A stretch of 64,000 nt of DNA from positions 20,020 to 84,019 of the forward strand of contig JANYDS010000015.1 in the NCBI GenBank assembly GCA_025363475.1. The letters run 5' to 3'. The notes under the pieces are model-generated. The model searched no databases and was not told the origin of the DNA. It saw nothing but the letters and a program-made list of their open reading frames with translations. Shown piece by piece: positions 15,722-25,194 of the stretch; the stretch's first letter is position 1; every line of letters starts with the position of its first letter. Both the position numbers and the translations under genes were made by a program. Source of the DNA: Terriglobia bacterium. GTDB lineage: Bacteria; Acidobacteriota; Terriglobia; Bryobacterales; Bryobacteraceae.

Positions 15722-16624
15722 ATGAAGAAGCGTTTGCTCAGCGTGCTCGCCTTTGCTTTGGCCGTTTCGGCCGGGGCAGCGTTCGTGCTTTATCAGTTGA
15801 TCTCGTCGAAGGTAAAGGTGGGGGCTTCGACGAAGCCTGACACGACCAAAGTTTTTGTTGCGTCAAGGGATCTGGAAATTGGTTCCCTGATTCAGGACAA
15901 GGATGTTTCCGTACAGGAATATCTGGCCCCGCCCGCAGGCGCAATCCTCAAGAGAGAGGACATTGTGGGCAGAGGTGTCACGAATCCGCTGCATCGCGAT
16001 GCGCCGTTTTACGACGGGTATCTCGCGCCTAAGGGCGGTGGCGCGGGCTTTGCCGCGATTATCCCCCAGGGGATGCGGGCCTTTGCGGTTCATGTCAATG
16101 AAGTGGTGGGCGTCGCCGGTTTTGCCGTAGCCGGGATGCGGGTGGATGTTCTGGTCTCGGGCACCATGCCCGGTAACACTGATGAGAAATCCGGACCAGT
16201 CACGCGAACCCTGTTGCAGAATACGCAGGTGCTTTCGGCGGGCCAGAATTATCAGAAAGATGCGGAAGGCAAGCCGGTGCTGGTGCAGGTGGTGAATCTG
16301 CTGGTTTCGCCGCAGCAGGCGGAATTGCTGAACCTGGCTACGGAACACAGCATTCAGCTGGTGCTTCGCAACCCCGCGGATAAAGAGATTGTGAATACAC
16401 CGGGGGCCACTACTTATAGTCTGTTCAACGGCGGCTCTGTGGGCGTGGTTTTACCGCCGCAGCGGCCTCGCCAGGCGTCGGTTTCCCCGGCTCCCATTCC
16501 CGTACGAACCGCTGCGCGAATTCCTGACTCGGTCGCCGTTGTTGTTCCCCCAAAGACAGTGACTATCGAGGTGTATTCCGGCAACAAGAAGGCGGAAAGC
16601 ACTTTTACGGATCAGCAGTTATGA
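15722..16624 (+). CDS. cpaB: Flp pilus assembly protein CpaB/RcpC
   Basis: 300 residues. N-terminal membrane anchor (about 5-25), then a SAF/beta-clip domain ('VFVASRDLEIGSLIQDKDV', about 43-105) and the RcpC/CpaB body ('GMRAFAVHVNEVVGVAGFAVAGMRVDVLVSG', about 117-147; 'LVSPQQAELLNLATEHSIQLVLRNP', about 195-220). The periplasmic protein helps form or gate the outer-membrane secretin channel. The stop overlaps the secretin start by 4 bases (ATGA). Confidence 0.92.
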   Translation: MKKRLLSVLAFALAVSAGAAFVLYQLISSKVKVGASTKPDTTKVFVASRDLEIGSLIQDKDVSVQEYLAPPAGAILKREDIVGRGVTNPLHRDAPFYDGYLAPKGGGAGFAAIIPQGMRAFAVHVNEVVGVAGFAVAGMRVDVLVSGTMPGNTDEKSGPVTRTLLQNTQVLSAGQNYQKDAEGKPVLVQVVNLLVSPQQAELLNLATEHSIQLVLRNPADKEIVNTPGATTYSLFNGGSVGVVLPPQRPRQASVSPAPIPVRTAARIPDSVAVVVPPKTVTIEVYSGNKKAESTFTDQQL

Positions 16625-18174
16625 AACTCCGGCTAACTGACTGGCTGTTGCTTGCCGCGCTGCTGCTCTGTTCGAGTGCACTGCGCGCGGCTCAGTCTGA
16701 GGCGGAAACTCTAATCGTCAGCGCGGGCAAGACACAACTGCTCGACATGCCGCTCAACATCCAGCGCATTTCGATTGCCGCGCCAGAGACTGCGGAAGCC
16801 GTTCCGGTCAATGCCCGCAGTGTCATGGTTAATGGCAAGGCTCCGGGCGAGACCAGTCTTGTGGTGTGGCTGGAAGACGGATCGCGCAGGATCTATGACG
16901 TGTTTGTGAAGTTCGCCGCATCGCGGATCGAAGCCGCCAATCAGCAGATTGCCGCCGAGTTTGGCACTGACGTGCGCATGACCACTGACAACGGGTCTGT
17001 GTATCTCACCGGACGAGTGAAAAATATGTTCGCGGCCGAGCGCGCCGAGGCGATTGCCGGAACGCTGGGCAAGGTCATCGACCTGCTGAAAGTAGATGTC
17101 CCGGAGCAGGAAGCGCAGATCCTGCTTAAAGTACGTTTCGCGGATGTTGACAGGACCAAATCGACTGACCTCGGTATCAGCTTCTTCGGTGCAGCCCAGG
17201 GGATTCCGTTCTCAGCGCGGACCGGTCAATATGCGGCATCGTCTGTAACCGGTGTAAGTCAGGGACAAGGGAGTTCTGCCGCTCAGTTTTCACTTAGTGA
17301 TGCACTCAATCTGTTTCTGTTCGATCCCCATCTGAATATCGGCGCAACCATTAAGGACTTACAAAATCGCAGCGTGCTTCAGTTGCTCGCCGAACCCAAC
17401 GTCCTGGCGATGAATGGCCATGAGGCCAGTTTCGTTGCAGGCGGCGAATTCCCCTTTCCGACTCTGCAGGGCGGCGGCTCCGGAGTGGGACAAATCACAA
17501 TTCAGTTTCGCGAATTCGGCGTGAAAATTCACTTTCTGCCTCGTATTACACCGCGCGGCACCATTCGCCTGCATGTAACACCGGAAGTGAGTTCGCTCGA
17601 TTACGCCAACGCACTTACGGTTTCGGGGTATACGATTCCGGCACTCAATACGCGCAAAGTCGATACCGAAATCGAACTGGAAAACGGCCAGAGCTTTGCA
17701 ATTGCAGGGTTGCTTGATAACCGCACTACGACGGCCCTGAGCCGGATTCCGGGCCTTGCCGACATCCCGTTCCTGGGCAAGCTATTCACTTCGAGGTCAG
17801 TAAGCCGGGCCAATTCGGAGTTACTCATTATTGTCACGCCTGAGCTGGTAGGGCCGATCCCCGCTGGGCAGGCGCTGCCTGACCTGGCGCGGCCCTATTC
17901 ATTTCTGCAAGAGAAGGGAGTGATGACCACTCCGCCGCAAACACCAGGCGCGGACAAGACAGGGCCGCCGGTGAGCAAGCCTCGCCGAACGGAACTGCCG
18001 GTGCAGGAGTTGCAACAACTGGAGCGTGAAAATCTGGCGGTGGCTCCTGCTGCCGACACTGCCTTAGTGAAGGTTCCGGCGTCGGCAATCGCCGGTAGTG
18101 GCGCGAACGACGGGCCAGGTGGTACGGCAAATACCGGCATGCCGCCGCCATCCACTCTGAGGCTCGGCAAATGA
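16621..18174 (+). CDS. cpaC: Flp pilus secretin CpaC/RcpA
   Basis: 517 residues. Signal peptide (about 1-24), pilus-assembly N domain (about 28-100, 'LIVSAGKTQLLDMPLNIQRI'), a BON-like region (about 100-155, 'VYLTGRVKN'), and the secretin domain (about 165-425) with 'VLQLLAEPNVLAMNGHEASF' and 'LSRIPGLADIPFLGKLF'. It forms the outer-membrane pore for Flp pili. A Pro/Thr-rich tail of about 90 residues after the secretin domain is longer than in typical homologs and may be periplasmic or disordered. It is coupled to cpaB and cpaE by 4-base overlaps. Confidence 0.93.
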   Translation: MKLRLTDWLLLAALLLCSSALRAAQSEAETLIVSAGKTQLLDMPLNIQRISIAAPETAEAVPVNARSVMVNGKAPGETSLVVWLEDGSRRIYDVFVKFAASRIEAANQQIAAEFGTDVRMTTDNGSVYLTGRVKNMFAAERAEAIAGTLGKVIDLLKVDVPEQEAQILLKVRFADVDRTKSTDLGISFFGAAQGIPFSARTGQYAASSVTGVSQGQGSSAAQFSLSDALNLFLFDPHLNIGATIKDLQNRSVLQLLAEPNVLAMNGHEASFVAGGEFPFPTLQGGGSGVGQITIQFREFGVKIHFLPRITPRGTIRLHVTPEVSSLDYANALTVSGYTIPALNTRKVDTEIELENGQSFAIAGLLDNRTTTALSRIPGLADIPFLGKLFTSRSVSRANSELLIIVTPELVGPIPAGQALPDLARPYSFLQEKGVMTTPPQTPGADKTGPPVSKPRRTELPVQELQQLERENLAVAPAADTALVKVPASAIAGSGANDGPGGTANTGMPPPSTLRLGK

Positions 18175-19436
18175 ATATGATGCCGCTCACGGCGGCTCTA
18201 ATTATTCCCAACCGCACGCTCTGGGAACAGACACACACCTGCATCCAGACTCTTCCGGTGCGGATTGCGGTCGAGCAAAACGAATTGACAGATGCAGACG
18301 CCCTGCTGGACCGGATTGAGCGGCACCGTGTGGATATTGTGCTGGTGGAGGCCAACCGGATTTCTCTGCCACTCGAAGAATTCATCCGCAGGCTGCGGAA
18401 TACGCCGACTCAGCCCGCAGTCTTCGTCCTGCACTCTGAGGCCTCCGGGGCCTTGATCCTTGAAGCACTCCGCGCGGGTGCAAGTGAGTTTCTTTTCCCT
18501 CCTCTGGCGGAAACGCTGCGGACGGCGTTTGAGAAGCTTTCTGTTTCGCGGTCAAAGCGCGGAGCCGGTGTGATGAATGCGCTGGGAAAGATCTATGGTT
18601 TTCTTTCGGCGCGAGGCGGGTGTGGCGCGACAACCTTTGCGATTCATGTGGCAACGGATCTGGCGAGACAAATCAACCAGCGGCCAGCGGGCCAGACAGC
18701 GGCAACACAGCAGGTGCTGCTGGCAGATTTCGACTTTGACGCCGGGCTGCTGCGCTTCCTGATGAAATCGAAGAACGTCTATTCGGTGCGCGATGCACTG
18801 GACAATATGCACCGCATGGATTCCAGCTACTGGAAAGCTCTCGTCTTAACCCATGGTCCGCTCGATTTCATTGCCGCGCCGGATGAAGTGGCGGCAAAGT
18901 GCCCGACCGGTCCGGAGGAGATCACGCATCTGATGCGATTCGTGCGGTCTCTATATCCCGCAACCATAGTGGATTTTGGACGGAGTGTAAGTCCTGCGGC
19001 GCTGGATTCCCTGCCGGAGCTGGAATGTCTGTACCTGATCACAGGCTCTGACCCGATAACTCTGGAACATACCAAACGCGCCATCGCCAACATGGAAGAG
19101 CGCGGCTTCAACGATCAGCGTATTCGAGTGCTGCTGAACCGGACTACCGAACGCGCCGCCGGAGATCTGAACGCGATTGAAAACTACCTCGGCTATCCGC
19201 TGGCCGCGACTTTCGCCAACGATTACGCGGCACTCTATGATGCATATTCCGAAGGGCATTTGATGGAATCGGACGCGGTCCTGGCGAAAGATCTGAATGC
19301 GCTGGCCCGGGCCATCCGCACCAGAACCTTCGGCGCTCCGGAAGAGATCCCAGCCAAGCACCCGGGCAAGCTTGCGGGCGTGTTGGCAGGCGGCACTCGG
19401 CGATGGCTCTCGCTCTTCCAAAAGGCAACGGCATAA
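18171..19436 (+). CDS. cpaE: Pilus assembly ATPase CpaE/TadZ
   Basis: 421 residues. An N-terminal atypical receiver domain (about 5-125) lacks a clear acceptor Asp, as in TadZ proteins. It is followed by a ParA/MinD-like ATPase domain (about 140-390) with a deviant Walker A 'SARGGCGATTFA' and a Walker A'-like 'LLADFDFDAG'. TadZ localises the pilus machine to a cell pole. The start overlaps the secretin stop (ATGA). The C-terminal basic segment runs to within 6 bases of cpaF. Confidence 0.92.
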   Translation: MNMMPLTAALIIPNRTLWEQTHTCIQTLPVRIAVEQNELTDADALLDRIERHRVDIVLVEANRISLPLEEFIRRLRNTPTQPAVFVLHSEASGALILEALRAGASEFLFPPLAETLRTAFEKLSVSRSKRGAGVMNALGKIYGFLSARGGCGATTFAIHVATDLARQINQRPAGQTAATQQVLLADFDFDAGLLRFLMKSKNVYSVRDALDNMHRMDSSYWKALVLTHGPLDFIAAPDEVAAKCPTGPEEITHLMRFVRSLYPATIVDFGRSVSPAALDSLPELECLYLITGSDPITLEHTKRAIANMEERGFNDQRIRVLLNRTTERAAGDLNAIENYLGYPLAATFANDYAALYDAYSEGHLMESDAVLAKDLNALARAIRTRTFGAPEEIPAKHPGKLAGVLAGGTRRWLSLFQKATA

Positions 19437-19441
19437 CAACT

Positions 19442-20803
19442 ATGGCAAGCATCGAAACAGTACAACCGGGAACCAACCCGGAAGCAGGCTGGGTCACTCG
19501 GCTGGCGAACCGCGACAGCTCCGGTTTGGAGTTTCAGGAGCTGAAGTTCACCATTCACCGCAAGCTGCTCGACCGCATCAATCTGGATGCCCTTTCTTCG
19601 CTGGCCAGCGAACGAGCCCGGGCGGAAATTCGCGTGGCCGTTGCGCGTCTCGTGGACGAGGAACGGACTCCGCTCAGTCTCGCGGAAAAAGAACGCGTGA
19701 TTGAAGAAGTGCTGGACGAAGTATTTGGCCTGGGACCGCTGGAACCTCTGTTGCGTGACCCTACAATTTCAGACATTCTGGTCACCACGCCCAAGCTTGT
19801 CTATGTGGAACGGGCCGGCAAGCTTTACCGCACGTCGGTCGAGTTCAAAGACAACACGCATCTGCTGCGTATCATCGAAAAAATTGTTGCCCGCGTAGGC
19901 AGGCGTGTGGATGAATCAACGCCGCTGGTAGACGCGCGTCTGCCTGACGGCTCACGTGTCAATGCCGCCATTCCACCGGTGGCGGTAGACGGGCCCCTGT
20001 TGTGTATCCGCCGCTTCGGCCGCGATCTTCTCGAAGGCTCTGATCTGGTGGCGAAGCTGGCCCTTACCGACGGCATGCTGGAACTCCTGAAAGCCTGCGT
20101 CCGGGCGCGTCTCAACATTCTGATCTCGGGCGGTACCGGGGCGGGGAAGACAACGCTGCTGAATGTGTTGTCCAGTTACATTCCGGAGAACGAACGCATC
20201 GTAACTATTGAAGATGCAGCGGAACTAAAATTGCGCCAGACACATGTTGCGCGCATGGAGACGCGGCCTGCGAATATCGAAGGCAACGGCGCGATCAAAA
20301 TTCGCGATCTGGTCATCAATGCGCTGCGAATGCGGCCCGACCGGATCATCGTCGGCGAAGTCCGCAGCGAAGAAGCACTGGATATGCTGCAGGCCATGAA
20401 CACAGGCCATGACGGTTCTCTAACGACCATCCACTCCAATACGCCGCGGGATGCAGTGGGCCGCCTGGAAGTGATGGTTGGTATGGCGAACGCCAACATG
20501 GGAGTGCGTTCCATTCGTGCCCAGGTGACCAGCGCGATTGACCTGATGGTTCAGGTGGCACGCTTCAGTGATGGCACCCGCAAAATCACTTACATTACCG
20601 AACTGGTAGGAATGGAAGGCGAACAGGTAACCATGCAGGATATCTTCCTGTTTGAGAAGAGTGGCGTGGCGGAAAATGGCAAGATCCTCGGGCGGTTCCG
20701 TGCGACCGGTGTGCGTCCCCGCTTTTACGAAAAGCTCCGCACGTCCGGCATTCAATTGCCGCCGGCGTTGTTTCAAACCATCGTGGAGATTGGCCAGTCG
20801 TGA
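19442..20803 (+). CDS. cpaF: Pilus secretion ATPase CpaF/TadA
   Basis: 453 residues from ATG 19442, 6 bases after cpaE. An upstream in-frame ATG lies inside cpaE and is less likely. Type II/IV secretion ATPase: N-terminal domain about 1-150, Walker A '[14 protein letters not shown]' near residue 230, Asp box and Walker B around '[18 protein letters not shown]', and His box '[17 protein letters not shown]'. It powers Flp pilin polymerisation. The stop overlaps the GTG start of tadB. Confidence 0.96.
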   Translation: MASIETVQPGTNPEAGWVTRLANRDSSGLEFQELKFTIHRKLLDRINLDALSSLASERARAEIRVAVARLVDEERTPLSLAEKERVIEEVLDEVFGLGPLEPLLRDPTISDILVTTPKLVYVERAGKLYRTSVEFKDNTHLLRIIEKIVARVGRRVDESTPLVDARLPDGSRVNAAIPPVAVDGPLLCIRRFGRDLLEGSDLVAKLALTDGMLELLKACVRARLNILISGGTGAGKTTLLNVLSSYIPENERIVTIEDAAELKLRQTHVARMETRPANIEGNGAIKIRDLVINALRMRPDRIIVGEVRSEEALDMLQAMNTGHDGSLTTIHSNTPRDAVGRLEVMVGMANANMGVRSIRAQVTSAIDLMVQVARFSDGTRKITYITELVGMEGEQVTMQDIFLFEKSGVAENGKILGRFRATGVRPRFYEKLRTSGIQLPPALFQTIVEIGQS

Positions 20804-21768
20804 GCGCACTGGTTGCCTTCTGCTTTCTGGTGATCCTCGCCCTGCTGCTGTTTTCCATCAGCTTCGGCCTGAAGTTTTACGAGGGCCAGCGGCGCAAGAA
20901 GCTGGTCTCTATGCTGCGGACGGTGACGCAAAATGGAGAATCGGAGCACGTCAACCTGCTGGTGGAAGAAACGAAGAAGCGGGACGTGGTGGAGGGGTTG
21001 TTTAGTTCGCTGAACATCACAGACCGCATCACCATGCAGCTAAGTGAATCCGGCCTTGACTGGACACTCAACCGTCTGGCCATCACCAGTTGCATCACGT
21101 TCATGATCGGTGCGGTAGCCAGTTTACGGATACCGCTCGAATCGCCCCCGGCCTTAAGGGCACTGGCGGTTGGACTTTGCGCGGCCTATCTGCCATTGCT
21201 CTATGTGTCAAAGAAACGCAGTGCGCGGATTGCAGAGCTGGAAACGCAGTTGCCGGATGCACTGGATTTTCTGGCACGCTCCATGCGGGCAGGTCATGCG
21301 TTTTCCATTAGTCTCGAAATGGTGGGCGAGGAGTTACACGATCCTCTGGGGCAGGAGTTCCGGGCGCTTTTCAATGAGCAGAATCTGGGCGCTTCGCTGG
21401 AGCGTTCATTCGCCACATTTGCGCGACGCGTGCCCATTGCCGACGTGCGCTTCTTTTCTTCCGCCGTGCTGCTTCAGCGGCAGACCGGTGGCAATCTGAG
21501 TGAGATTCTAAACCGGCTGTCGCACATCATCCGGGAGCGCTTCCGACTTAAGGGCCAGGTAAAATCTGCCAGCGCGCACGGGAGGCTGACGGCTACGATT
21601 CTGACGCTATTGCCTATCGCAACACTGGGCGGACTCCTGATTACATCGCCCGGCTATCTGGACCCGATGATGACCAACCCCACGGGCCGCAAGATTGTGG
21701 CGCTCGGCGTGATGGCGCAGATCATCGGAAATTTCTTCATCCGCAAAATCATCAAGATCAAGGTCTGA
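20800..21768 (+). CDS. tadB: Inner-membrane platform protein TadB
   Basis: 322 residues, GTG start overlapping the cpaF stop (GTGA). Hydrophobic helices lie near 1-22, 88-105, 112-130 and 265-320. The T2SSF/GspF domain is 'LPDALDFLARSMRAGHAFSISLEMVGEEL' onward, with 'LLQRQTGGNLSEILNRLSHIIRER'. It anchors the ATPase and pilin at the inner membrane. Two bases separate it from tadC. Confidence 0.93.
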   Translation: MSALVAFCFLVILALLLFSISFGLKFYEGQRRKKLVSMLRTVTQNGESEHVNLLVEETKKRDVVEGLFSSLNITDRITMQLSESGLDWTLNRLAITSCITFMIGAVASLRIPLESPPALRALAVGLCAAYLPLLYVSKKRSARIAELETQLPDALDFLARSMRAGHAFSISLEMVGEELHDPLGQEFRALFNEQNLGASLERSFATFARRVPIADVRFFSSAVLLQRQTGGNLSEILNRLSHIIRERFRLKGQVKSASAHGRLTATILTLLPIATLGGLLITSPGYLDPMMTNPTGRKIVALGVMAQIIGNFFIRKIIKIKV

Positions 21769-21770
21769 CT

Positions 21771-22706
21771 ATGATGCCTCTCATGCTTGCCGGTTTTCTT
21801 TTCATCCTGCTGATGACGGTGATCTCTGTCTATGGCTACCGGGCCTATGTCCGCCCCAGCCGGATCTATGACCGCGTTGGCGGCATGGCTGATTTGACCG
21901 TGCAGAGCGAAACACAATCAGTAAAACCGCGCGATGTTGTGGTGCGGGTTTTTGAACAGGTGGGCGAACAAATTCCCCTGAGTCCGGCAGACCAGACCGT
22001 CACCAGACGCGATCTGGTGATGGCAGGCTACCGGTCTGAAGGGGCGATCCGTATGTTCTATGGGGTCAAGGTGATTTTCTGTGTCCTGATGTTCATCTTT
22101 GGTCTGATGAGCAAAAATATGATCACGGTCAACCCGGTCCTGCGCATTGTCTATCTCGTAGCCGCCACCGGTTTGGGTTACTACGCGCCTGTCATCTATC
22201 TGGAAAGTCTGGTCAAGAAACGGCAGGCGAAGCTGCGGCTGTCATTGCCCGATGCTCTGGACATGATGGTGGTTTCAGTGGAGGCGGGTTTAGGGCTTGA
22301 CCAGGCGCTGCAATACGTGAGCCGTGAGATTGAGGAAACACATCCGGAACTGGGCGATGAGTTCAGTCTGGTGGGCCTTGAGATGAGGGCTGGCAAGCGC
22401 CGTGGCGAAGCGTTGAAGAATCTGGCCGACAGGACGGGAGAAGCGGAATTGCGCAAGCTGGTGGCGATTCTGATTCAAACCGACCGCTTTGGCACAAGTA
22501 TGGGGGAAAGCCTGCGCACGCATTCCGACTTCATGAGACTGCGGCGCAAGCAGGAGGCGGAGGAACGGGCGGCGAAGGTGGGAGTGAAACTGGTGTTTCC
22601 CATCTTCCTGTTCATCCTTCCTTCGATGATGATCGTCGCTGCGGGACCGGCGATGCTGAAGGTGTTCCAGGACCTGTTCCCGATGATGCAGAGTTTTGGC
22701 AAATAG
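21771..22706 (+). CDS. tadC: Inner-membrane platform protein TadC
   Basis: 311 residues. N-terminal TM (about 3-24), two TM helices near 95-145, and a GspF-like domain ('LPDALDMMVVSVEAGLGLDQALQYVSREI', 'LIQTDRFGTSMGESLRTHSDFMR'). The last helix has 'FPIFLFILPSMMIVAAGPAML'. It is the partner of TadB in the Flp export platform. Two small membrane microproteins follow it on the same strand. Confidence 0.93.
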   Translation: MMPLMLAGFLFILLMTVISVYGYRAYVRPSRIYDRVGGMADLTVQSETQSVKPRDVVVRVFEQVGEQIPLSPADQTVTRRDLVMAGYRSEGAIRMFYGVKVIFCVLMFIFGLMSKNMITVNPVLRIVYLVAATGLGYYAPVIYLESLVKKRQAKLRLSLPDALDMMVVSVEAGLGLDQALQYVSREIEETHPELGDEFSLVGLEMRAGKRRGEALKNLADRTGEAELRKLVAILIQTDRFGTSMGESLRTHSDFMRLRRKQEAEERAAKVGVKLVFPIFLFILPSMMIVAAGPAMLKVFQDLFPMMQSFGK

Positions 22707-22779
22707 CTTTGCCAGGAAATAACTTCGGCATGAATAACTTCGGTTAATTCCGCCAGGTAACTAAAAGGAGTAACACAAG

Positions 22780-22878
22780 ATGGATCAAAACGTGGTGCAA
22801 TCGATCTTCTGGATCGCAACTCTCGCAGTACTGGTTCTGTTTCTGCAGAGACGCCGGAAGCGTAAGGCTAGTTTTTAG
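22780..22878 (+). CDS. 32-residue membrane microprotein 1
   Basis: A strong ribosome site AAAAGGAG lies 10 bases before the ATG. The peptide has an acidic/polar start (MDQNVVQSIFW), a hydrophobic helix 'IATLAVLVLFL', and a basic end 'QRRRKRKASF'. It is shorter than most gene finders allow. The next ORF at 22929 encodes a clear paralog with the same length, the Trp at 11, and the same basic tail, so this is a tandem pair under protein-level selection rather than noise. The function is unknown; position after tadC suggests a Tad-associated small membrane subunit. Confidence 0.65.
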   Translation: MDQNVVQSIFWIATLAVLVLFLQRRRKRKASF

Positions 22879-22928
22879 TTTCGGACAAGACAGCAGTTTG
22901 TAACAAAATCAAAAGGAGAATAAATACG

Positions 22929-23027
22929 ATGAATGGAACAGTAATGCAGGCGGTTCTCTGGATTGTGGCAGGTCTCTTCCTGGCGCTTCTGATCGTTCGG
23001 CGCAGCAAGCGTAAAGCTCGCAGCTAA
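22929..23027 (+). CDS. 32-residue membrane microprotein 2
   Basis: Ribosome site AAAAGGAGAATAAATACG precedes the ATG. The sequence starts MNGTVMQAVLW, has a hydrophobic helix 'IVAGLFLALLIV', and ends 'RRSKRKARS'. Compared with microprotein 1: both 32 residues, 'Q-x-x-x-W-I' at 7-12, one TM helix, and a C-terminal R/K cluster predicted to stay in the cytoplasm. It ends 15 bases before the toroid protein start. No family recognised. Confidence 0.65.
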   Translation: MNGTVMQAVLWIVAGLFLALLIVRRSKRKARS

Positions 23028-23042
23028 CCGAAAGGTCGGTGA

Positions 23043-23873
23043 ATGCTTTTGGCGATGACAGACTGGCAAAGCACCCAAAACCGCGATGGCGGCTGGGGGT
23101 ATGGGCGGGGAAATTCGTGGACGGAACCAACCGTCCTCGTGCTTCTCGCCCAGTCCGTCACGCAGGTTGAGCGGGGGAGTTTCGAAGCAGGGGTGAACTT
23201 CCTCCGCTCGGTGCAGCGCCGGGATGGCGGTTTTAGTCCGCGGGCTGATGTGGAAGAAAGTACGTGGGTCACATCACTCGCGCTGCTATTGCCTGGGGAA
23301 GCACTCGGGCGTGATGTGAGAGTGCGGGGTAATGAATGGCTCGGCGCTCAGACCGGTCGGGAATCCGGCTGGAATTTTCGTTTTCACCAGTGGCTGGCAG
23401 GGAATAAGGAAGAATATCCGGAAGGCTGGCCCTGGTTTCCGGGGGCGGCGGCGTGGGTAATCCCGACAGCGCTGGGTGTGCTGGCGTTTGAGCGTGTCCT
23501 GAAGACGAACGAGAGCAAAGCAGTGCGGGAGCGGGTCCGCACCGGGCGCGCGTTTTTAATGAACCGGATTTGTGCCGACGGCGGCTGGAACCATGGGTCA
23601 AACAGAGCGCTCGGCCGGGATGGCGATTCGTATCCGGAGACTACCGGGATTGCCTTGATGGCATTGCGTGGTGTGGCGGGAACGGCGCAGATGACCGCGG
23701 CGCGGAAACATCTGGCGAGTTGCAAGACGGCCGAGGGCAGCGCGTGGCTGCGGATGGGTTTGGCGGCGCAGGGCGAAATAGCTACTGTGACGGAAGCACC
23801 CGCGGCCCGAACGGTGACCGACCGGGCTTTACTCGCACTGGCGAAGGCAACTCGAAATCCATTGCTGAGTTAA
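23043..23873 (+). CDS. Terpenoid-cyclase/prenyltransferase-like alpha-toroid protein
   Basis: 276 residues, no signal peptide. It contains QW-type repeats: 'TQNRDGGWGYG' (about 11-21), 'VQRRDGGFSP' (about 57-66), 'ICADGGWNHG' (about 175-184). These are the signature of (alpha/alpha) toroids in squalene-hopene cyclases and prenyltransferases. It is only about half the length of a squalene-hopene cyclase and lacks a DxDD motif, so it is unlikely to cyclise triterpenes. Start ATG 23043 follows microprotein 2 by 15 bases, and it is 6 bases from the DUF362 gene. A structural or binding role in the Tad-linked operon is possible. Confidence 0.7.
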   Translation: MLLAMTDWQSTQNRDGGWGYGRGNSWTEPTVLVLLAQSVTQVERGSFEAGVNFLRSVQRRDGGFSPRADVEESTWVTSLALLLPGEALGRDVRVRGNEWLGAQTGRESGWNFRFHQWLAGNKEEYPEGWPWFPGAAAWVIPTALGVLAFERVLKTNESKAVRERVRTGRAFLMNRICADGGWNHGSNRALGRDGDSYPETTGIALMALRGVAGTAQMTAARKHLASCKTAEGSAWLRMGLAAQGEIATVTEAPAARTVTDRALLALAKATRNPLLS

Positions 23874-23879
23874 GTTCCT

Positions 23880-24863
23880 GTGAAGAAACCTGTTTTGAAC
23901 ATGACACGGCGGGAAGTACTGGCAGCCAGTGCGGCTGCTCTGGCGGGTTGCGGGCGAGTCACAAGTGTACCGGTGGCTGGGGCGTTTCCGGTCTCGGATG
24001 TCACGATCGTGAAGGCACCGGCCTACACGATGGCCATCTATGACACCATCTACCGGCTGGTGGAAAGTCACAAGCTGAATGTCCGCGGCAAGCGGATTGT
24101 GCTCAAACCAAATCTGGTGGAGTTTGACCCGAATACGGCGATCAACACTCATCCGATGGTGGTTCATGCGGCCTTCGAGGCGTTCCGTAAACTGGGCGCC
24201 GCAGAAGTGAAGATCGCGGAGGGGCCGGGACACCGGCGCGGCACTCTTGATCTGGCTGATGCCGCCGGTTACTTTTCGACGATACCGGAGTTTGAAAACG
24301 CGTTCACAGATTTGAACCTTGATGATGTCGCGAAACGAGTTATCGCGCGGCCGGTATCGCAGCTAAAGTCACTCTATTTGCCCCATACTGTTCTTGACTG
24401 TGACCTGCTGGTTTCCCTGCCCAAGATGAAAACCCACCACTGGGCGGGGGCAACTTTGGCAATGAAAAATCTTTTTGGTCTGGTCCCCGGCGGAGTCTAT
24501 GGCTGGCCCAAGAATGTGCTGCACTGGGCCGGGATTGCGGAATCGATTGTGGATCTGCACCACCTTTTCCCGCGACAGTTTGCCATTGTCGACGGGATTG
24601 TCGGAATGGAAGGCAACGGGCCGATCCAGGGCACTCCCAAAGCAGCCGGAGTGCTGGTTGCCGGCAGTGATGTGGCTGCTGTAGATGCCACCTGTTGCCG
24701 GATCATGGGTATCGAGCCGAAGCGCGTGGAATACCTGCGGCTGGCGCGCGGTGAAGTGAATCTGGGTGAAGCGGCGTGCAGACAGAGGGGGGAAACTGTG
24801 GCCTCTGTCCGCACGCGGTTTGAACTGGTTGCTCCGTGGGACCAGATGGTTCGCGCCGCCTGA
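23880..24863 (+). CDS. DUF362-family exported protein (Tat/lipoprotein-type leader)
   Basis: 327 residues from GTG 23880. The leader 'MTRREVLAASAAALAGCGRV' has a twin-arginine and a possible lipobox (LAGC). The DUF362 domain follows: 'KRIVLKPNLVEFDP', 'VKIAEGPGHRRG', 'LVSLPKMKTHHWAGATLAMKNLFGLVPG', 'VDGIVGMEGNGPIQGTP', 'DVAAVDATCCRIMGI'. The biochemical role of the family is unsettled; some members carry ferredoxin clusters, but no CxxCxxC is visible here. It is the last gene of the Tad-direction operon, next to the toroid protein. Confidence 0.8.
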   Translation: MKKPVLNMTRREVLAASAAALAGCGRVTSVPVAGAFPVSDVTIVKAPAYTMAIYDTIYRLVESHKLNVRGKRIVLKPNLVEFDPNTAINTHPMVVHAAFEAFRKLGAAEVKIAEGPGHRRGTLDLADAAGYFSTIPEFENAFTDLNLDDVAKRVIARPVSQLKSLYLPHTVLDCDLLVSLPKMKTHHWAGATLAMKNLFGLVPGGVYGWPKNVLHWAGIAESIVDLHHLFPRQFAIVDGIVGMEGNGPIQGTPKAAGVLVAGSDVAAVDATCCRIMGIEPKRVEYLRLARGEVNLGEAACRQRGETVASVRTRFELVAPWDQMVRAA

Positions 24864-24877
24864 TACTGAACTCGGAG

Positions 24878-25171
24878 TCAGGACGGAATGAGCCGGCTGC
24901 CCGCCACGTAAATGATGGACAGGTTCCAGACGATTAAGCCTGCGTACCAGTAATTGATCCAGCTCACCAGGCGCGCCCGGCTGGTGGCCACGCAGATGGC
25001 CCCGATCCCCAAACCAACCAGCTTGGAGAATGCCAGACCCCACAGGGGAGAGCTAATGTGAATGAGTTTGGCGATGAACGGACTGGCCTCGCTTGCTCCG
25101 AGACGAAATCCGATCAGAGTCGTGAAAAAGTCAAGAATTTGAAGATAGATAAAGACCTGTATTACCAACAT
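24878..25171 (-). CDS. Small polytopic membrane protein (DUF5658-like)
   Basis: 97 residues with three hydrophobic segments (about 3-22, 40-62, 72-92). The start 'LQILDFFTTLIGFRLGASEASPFIA' resembles DUF5658-like small membrane proteins with a conserved D-x-x-T-T and E-x-x-P. Function unknown. It is on the minus strand, 23 bases after the prepilin peptidase stop, so the two are probably cotranscribed. It converges with the DUF362 gene across 14 bases. Confidence 0.6.
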   Translation of the reverse strand: MLVIQVFIYLQILDFFTTLIGFRLGASEASPFIAKLIHISSPLWGLAFSKLVGLGIGAICVATSRARLVSWINYWYAGLIVWNLSIIYVAGSRLIPS

Positions 25172-25194
25172 GTATGATTGCCTCCTGATAAGTA

